Of a stretch of 64,000 bases of DNA, positions 60,989 through 64,000 are shown piece by piece. The position numbers and the translations under genes were made by a program. Numbering within the stretch: the stretch's first letter is position 1; every line of letters begins with the position of its first letter. The notes under the pieces were generated by a model. The model saw nothing but the letters and a program-made list of their open reading frames with translations, did not search any database and was not told where the DNA came from. The stretch lies in contig JAAYEF010000004.1 of NCBI GenBank assembly GCA_012728875.1, positions 1-64,000 on the forward strand, written 5' to 3'. This stretch comes from Candidatus Cloacimonadota bacterium (lineage in GTDB: Bacteria > Cloacimonadota > Cloacimonadia > Cloacimonadales > Cloacimonadaceae).

Positions 60989-62121
60989 GGACGGGCGGCA
61001 AGCTTTTCCATCAAGGTGATCAGCTTGGGCTCCACCGCTTCCCAGTTGTATTTTTCTTCGATGATATCCTGGCAGCGCTGGCTCATGAGGCGATATTCGC
61101 TCTTTTTGAGGCGCAGGACCTTCGCCACGGCTTTGGCGATGGAATCGCTGCTGTATTCGCAACAGGCGCCAAGTTCGTTCTTTTCCACCAGCTTGCGCAT
61201 CAGGGTACTGCGGGTTGCCACCACCGGCAGTCCCGCGGCAAAGTATTCCAAGACCTTCAGCGGCAAGGCTTTGCTGAGGCGGGGGTTTTGCGGGTTGAAA
61301 ACCCAGAGCCCCACCTTGCTGCGCCCCAGAAGAAAGCCGATCTTGTCCGCTGAAACCCATTCCTGATAATAGACCACGGCGTTCAGGTTGTAGTCGTTAA
61401 GCTGTTGATTGAATTGCTTTTGGGTCTCGGCATCAAAAAACTTGCCCACGATCAGCACATTCAGGTTGGGAAATTCGCGCTTGAGCACATTCACACTTTT
61501 GAGGATCTTGAAAATCCCGCGGTTCGGGGTCAATCCGCCCACATAAACGAGGTCGAAATCCATGTCGCTGAGGCTGCTAAACTCAATGGGCACTTCGCAG
61601 CCCTGGTTCCAAACGTGTTTCACGGGATAGTTCGGGATCACCGTGGTGTTCATGCGTTTTTCTGCGGGAACCAGCTGATCCAACACATCCGCGCTCACGG
61701 TGATGGTGGCGTCCACCCTGCTTTGCAGCCAGCGTTCAAAGCCGAGATACAGGGATTTCACGATCCAATTCAGCGGAAAGTGGAAGCGCTCAGCGAAGGC
61801 ATCCGGGAAAAATTCATGCACGTCGAAAATCACCTTGCACTTGATCTTACGCCGCAAAAGCAGGCCCACGAACACGGTGAGCGGTTCCACGCAGATCACG
61901 ATGTCCGGCTTGATCTTTTTGGCTTTTTTGTAGAGCAGCGGCAGCGCCTGCCAGGCGGATTCGGTTGCCACAACCTCTTGATATGGGTTTTTCGCGGCAT
62001 TGCGGATCCCGCTGGCGCAGATCAGATACACCTTCCCCATTTTCGCCAGACTGCATGCCAATTTGTGGTACAGCCGAACGTCTTCGGTCTGGTGTGAATT
62101 GGAGATGATGCATATTTTCAT
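60985..62121 (-). CDS. Glycosyltransferase family 4-like protein, 378 aa
   Basis: A GT-B enzyme: the N-terminal domain starts KICIISNSHQTEDVRLYHKL and contains FDVHEFFPDAF, typical of GT4 members with the DVHE acceptor-side word. The C-terminal domain starts DFDLVYVGGLTPNRGIFKIL and holds RLSKALPLKVLEYFAAGLPVV, the nucleotide-sugar E-x7-E motif region. There is no membrane helix, so it works at the cytosolic face. It overlaps the next glycosyltransferase gene by four bases. No flippase, polymerase or sugar-nucleotide gene is adjacent, so the polysaccharide product cannot be named. Confidence 0.88.
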   Translation of the reverse strand: MKICIISNSHQTEDVRLYHKLACSLAKMGKVYLICASGIRNAAKNPYQEVVATESAWQALPLLYKKAKKIKPDIVICVEPLTVFVGLLLRRKIKCKVIFDVHEFFPDAFAERFHFPLNWIVKSLYLGFERWLQSRVDATITVSADVLDQLVPAEKRMNTTVIPNYPVKHVWNQGCEVPIEFSSLSDMDFDLVYVGGLTPNRGIFKILKSVNVLKREFPNLNVLIVGKFFDAETQKQFNQQLNDYNLNAVVYYQEWVSADKIGFLLGRSKVGLWVFNPQNPRLSKALPLKVLEYFAAGLPVVATRSTLMRKLVEKNELGACCEYSSDSIAKAVAKVLRLKKSEYRLMSQRCQDIIEEKYNWEAVEPKLITLMEKLAARP

Positions 62122-62356
62122 TTTCTTATCCTTTTGAAAGACAGCTTTTGATGGTAAAGTGCCGCTGTCAAGTAGTTTTTGCGGCTTGCGGATGAAATTT
62201 CGCCCCGCCGCTGAGAATTGGAGCCAAAACCACGATAGAATGGAAGCGGAGAAAAAAGATTGACAGGATAACTGCCTTTGCTTTGATTCGTTTCAAAGTG
62301 GTCTCCATCGATTTTTGAAGCAAAGATCAGGTTTTGGAGTCCGCAGGGAGTCCAAG

Positions 62357-63532
62357 ATGAAAAAACTGACTGCAATTCTGATCCTCGTTTTGGCTGGGTT
62401 CAGCTTGTTGAACGCTTTTGAGGGCATGGCGCCTTCGAAAAATGGGGCGGATAGCTCTGAAATCGTGGTTGGCTCAGGCAATGAGCAAGCCAGGGTGCCC
62501 ATCGACCTCTATTTTAAAAGTTCGCTGTATCAAACCCTGTACTATCCTTCTGAAATGCAAGGCCTTAGCGGCTTGATCACCGGCGTGAAGTTTTTCAGCG
62601 ACCTGCCCGGCAACCTCAGCGATATTCCGGTGCAAATCTGGATGGGAACCACATCTTTGCCGAATCTTTCCTCAGGCTGGATTCCGGCTTCGCAGCTCAG
62701 TTTGGTCTTCGACGCCACGCTGGATTTTGCCTCCGGGGATCAGGTGGTGGAAATCGCTTTGGATCAGCCTTTTCTGTATTTTGGCGGCCGAAATCTGGTG
62801 ATGATGGTGCACCGTCCCAGAGGCAGCGCCCATTCATCTTCAAACCTGTTCTACGCTCAGACTCAGGGCAGCGACCGCTCCCGCAACAGCTACAGCGATT
62901 CGGCACAGTATGATCCGCAAAATCCGCCTGCAAGCTCCAATCTCAGCGGCATCTTTCCCAAGACGGCAATCGTTTTTGAGCCCATCGAATCCGGGCTCTT
63001 GCGCGGAACCGTGCATGCCGGGGACGGCTTTGCGCTGGCAAATGCATTGATCGAGGCTGTGGACACGGAGTTTTCCGCCCTCACAAACTATGAGGGCATT
63101 TTTGATCTGCACCTTCCGGTGGGAACCTACGTCATCCGCGCAACGGCAAGCGGCTATCCGCCTCAGACCGCGCAAGGGATTGTGATCAACAGCGGTCAAA
63201 CCACCTATCAAAACTTTGTGATGACCGTTGCCAACAGCGACCCCGCCCAGACGCCGCAGCCCTTTGCGCTGAACGCCGGGCCAAACCCTTTCTCATCATC
63301 AGTTTCCATCGGCTTTGAACTGAAGCAGGCTCAGCCTGTAAAACTGGATATTTTCGGCTTGCGCGGTCAGAAGGTTTGCAGCCTTGCCGATGGGGTTCAA
63401 GGCTCCGGAAGCCACGTTGTTACCTGGGATGGGAAGGACTTTCAAGGCAGGCAGCTTCCCGGCGGACTGTATTTTTGCAGGCTGCAAAGCGCGGAAGGCT
63501 CGCAAATCCTGAAGCTTTTGATGTTGAAATAG
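62357..63532 (+). CDS. Secreted protein with T9SS-type A sorting domain, 391 aa
   Basis: The ATG at 62357 follows GGGAGTCCAAG; the frame extends upstream without a start signal. Signal peptide 1-20. Residues about 30-210 are the repeated module of the island proteins, closest to the copy near residues 1675-1850 of the 2382-residue protein (VGSGNEQARVPIDLYFKSSL; LYYPSEM). About 215-295 is a carboxypeptidase-regulatory-like domain (LRGTVHAGDGFALANALIEA). The last 80 residues are a FlgD-Ig/T9SS type A sorting domain (NAGPNPFSSSVSIGFEL, LDIFGLRGQKV, WDGKDFQGRQLPGGLYF, ending LKLLMLK). It is the only protein in the window with this sorting signal and implies a type IX-like secretion system elsewhere in the genome. 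Confidence 0.9.
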   Translation: MKKLTAILILVLAGFSLLNAFEGMAPSKNGADSSEIVVGSGNEQARVPIDLYFKSSLYQTLYYPSEMQGLSGLITGVKFFSDLPGNLSDIPVQIWMGTTSLPNLSSGWIPASQLSLVFDATLDFASGDQVVEIALDQPFLYFGGRNLVMMVHRPRGSAHSSSNLFYAQTQGSDRSRNSYSDSAQYDPQNPPASSNLSGIFPKTAIVFEPIESGLLRGTVHAGDGFALANALIEAVDTEFSALTNYEGIFDLHLPVGTYVIRATASGYPPQTAQGIVINSGQTTYQNFVMTVANSDPAQTPQPFALNAGPNPFSSSVSIGFELKQAQPVKLDIFGLRGQKVCSLADGVQGSGSHVVTWDGKDFQGRQLPGGLYFCRLQSAEGSQILKLLMLK

Positions 63533-63596
63533 AACAGATTCGCAGGGTGTCAAGGCAGTTTGAAGATGCAAAAGCCGAGCTTAAAAAATTGTTCAA

Positions 63597-63624
63597 TTGA
63601 CAATATTCGGACAGTTTGTATATT
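63597..63624 (+). promoter_or_regulatory. Predicted promoter of the malic-enzyme-like gene
   Basis: TTGACA (63597-63602) and TATATT (63619-63624) are 16 nt apart. The -10 box ends 27 nt before the start codon, leaving a leader of about 20 nt. It is the cleanest sigma-70-like promoter in the window. Confidence 0.6.
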
Positions 63625-63651
63625 GGCAAAAAACGAAAAACAGGTGATCTG

Positions 63652-64000
63652 ATGGACGAATTGAAAAGCGATCTTTCCAATCTGCAACAGTATTTTGAGG
63701 CGCACTATCCCTCTGAAAAAAGGGCTGCAGCGCAAACCGCATTTTTGAAAAAGCTCTCCGAACTGGCACACACGCACTACCAGGGGAAAATGCAAACCCT
63801 GCCCAAAGCCGGAATTTGGGATTTCAACTGGTTCAACGTTTGGTACACACCCGGAGTTTCGTCTGTTTCCACCACCATTCGCGACCATCAAGACCGCTCT
63901 TTCGAGCTGAGCAACCGGGGCAACCTGGTGGCTGTGGTTAGCGACAGCACCAGGGTTTTGGGCGATGGAGACTGCGGTCCCGCCGGCGGTTTGGGCGTGA
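63652..64000 (+). CDS. Malic-enzyme-like protein, N-terminal part
   Basis: The window ends after 116 codons, so the gene is partial. The segment FNVWYTPGVSSVSTTIRD resembles the YTPGVA region of malic enzymes, and NRGNLVAVVSDSTRVLGDGD the following conserved strand, where malic enzymes usually have VSDGTAVLGLGD. The missing part should hold the malate and NAD(P) sites. Malic enzyme decarboxylates malate to pyruvate, which suits an amino-acid-fermenting anaerobe. ATG preceded by CAGGTGATCTG, a moderate SD. The N-terminal 50 residues are helical and not typical; an unusual member of the family is possible. Confidence 0.75.
   Translation, partial: MDELKSDLSNLQQYFEAHYPSEKRAAAQTAFLKKLSELAHTHYQGKMQTLPKAGIWDFNWFNVWYTPGVSSVSTTIRDHQDRSFELSNRGNLVAVVSDSTRVLGDGDCGPAGGLGV

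Noticed and set aside
60989-61360. Upstream extension of the glycosyltransferase frame at 59729
   Set aside because: Its translation (low complexity, P/G/Q-rich) is another frame of the neighbouring glycosyltransferase; the ATG at 60988 with a four-base overlap is the clear start.
63376-63600. A 74-codon frame across the end of the T9SS-type gene, ending in a helical-looking segment
   Set aside because: It lies mostly inside a confident gene in another frame and has no SD; the late IEQIRRVSRQFEDAKAELKK segment is probably coincidental.

Overview
The window looks like a chromosomal segment from a Gram-negative member of the FCB (Fibrobacteres-Chlorobi-Bacteroidetes) group, most likely Candidatus Cloacimonadota. 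This is an inference. It rests on a cluster of very large secreted proteins built from choice-of-anchor J/D, fibronectin-III and carboxypeptidase-regulatory modules, one protein with a T9SS-type (FlgD-Ig-like) C-terminal domain, a 29-residue AURKAIP1/COX24-type gene, DUF5683 and DUF4139 proteins, and a Wzi-like outer-membrane protein. I saw no rRNA, tRNA, CRISPR array, transposase or phage gene.

Region 1 (1-33,300) is a secretome island. It carries the start of one secreted protein (minus, 1-107), a small secreted protein (1123-1821), three large secreted proteins on the minus strand (597, 1173 and 1108 aa) and three on the plus strand (1682, 1016 and 2382 aa). The large proteins share modules and a common C-terminal module, and one block of about 570 residues is duplicated between two of them. 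All six large genes end in a strong intrinsic terminator. Five of the six have the same long leader: a TTGAC(A/T) box, about 150 nt later a Shine-Dalgarno (SD) sequence plus ATG opening a 90-98 codon ORF, and the main start codon 343-350 nt after that ATG. The ORF tail carries a conserved element that reads S-T-L/F-K-x-K-P-G in most copies. This conserved leader is the most interesting undescribed feature of the window. The spaces between these genes are filled with a mosaic of short degenerate repeat words that recur in both orientations.

Region 2 (33,300-50,220) is compact housekeeping and envelope DNA. It holds a four-gene minus operon (STAS protein, response regulator fused to an anti-sigma-type ATPase, prmC, murA), a stand-alone elongation factor G, a DUF5683 and a CAP-domain secreted protein, exodeoxyribonuclease III, two half-size chromate transporters behind ispG, DUF4139 plus Hsp20, an AMIN-like/TM/HTH protein overlapping a Wzi-like porin, HU, the COX24-type mini-gene and a YprB-like RNase H-fold nuclease.

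Region 3 (50,220-64,000) holds a tightly packed seven-gene minus operon (dapA, M16 metalloprotease, rsgA, nadK, recN, a DUF4349-like membrane protein, nfeD) closed by an intrinsic terminator. It then has two overlapping glycosyltransferase genes, a T9SS-type secreted protein related to the island proteins, and the 5' part of a malic-enzyme-like gene cut by the window end. The boundary near 33.3 kb is sharp: repeat-rich spacers on the left, overlapping gene ends and almost no repeats on the right, except for a short relapse at 50.2-50.4 kb.
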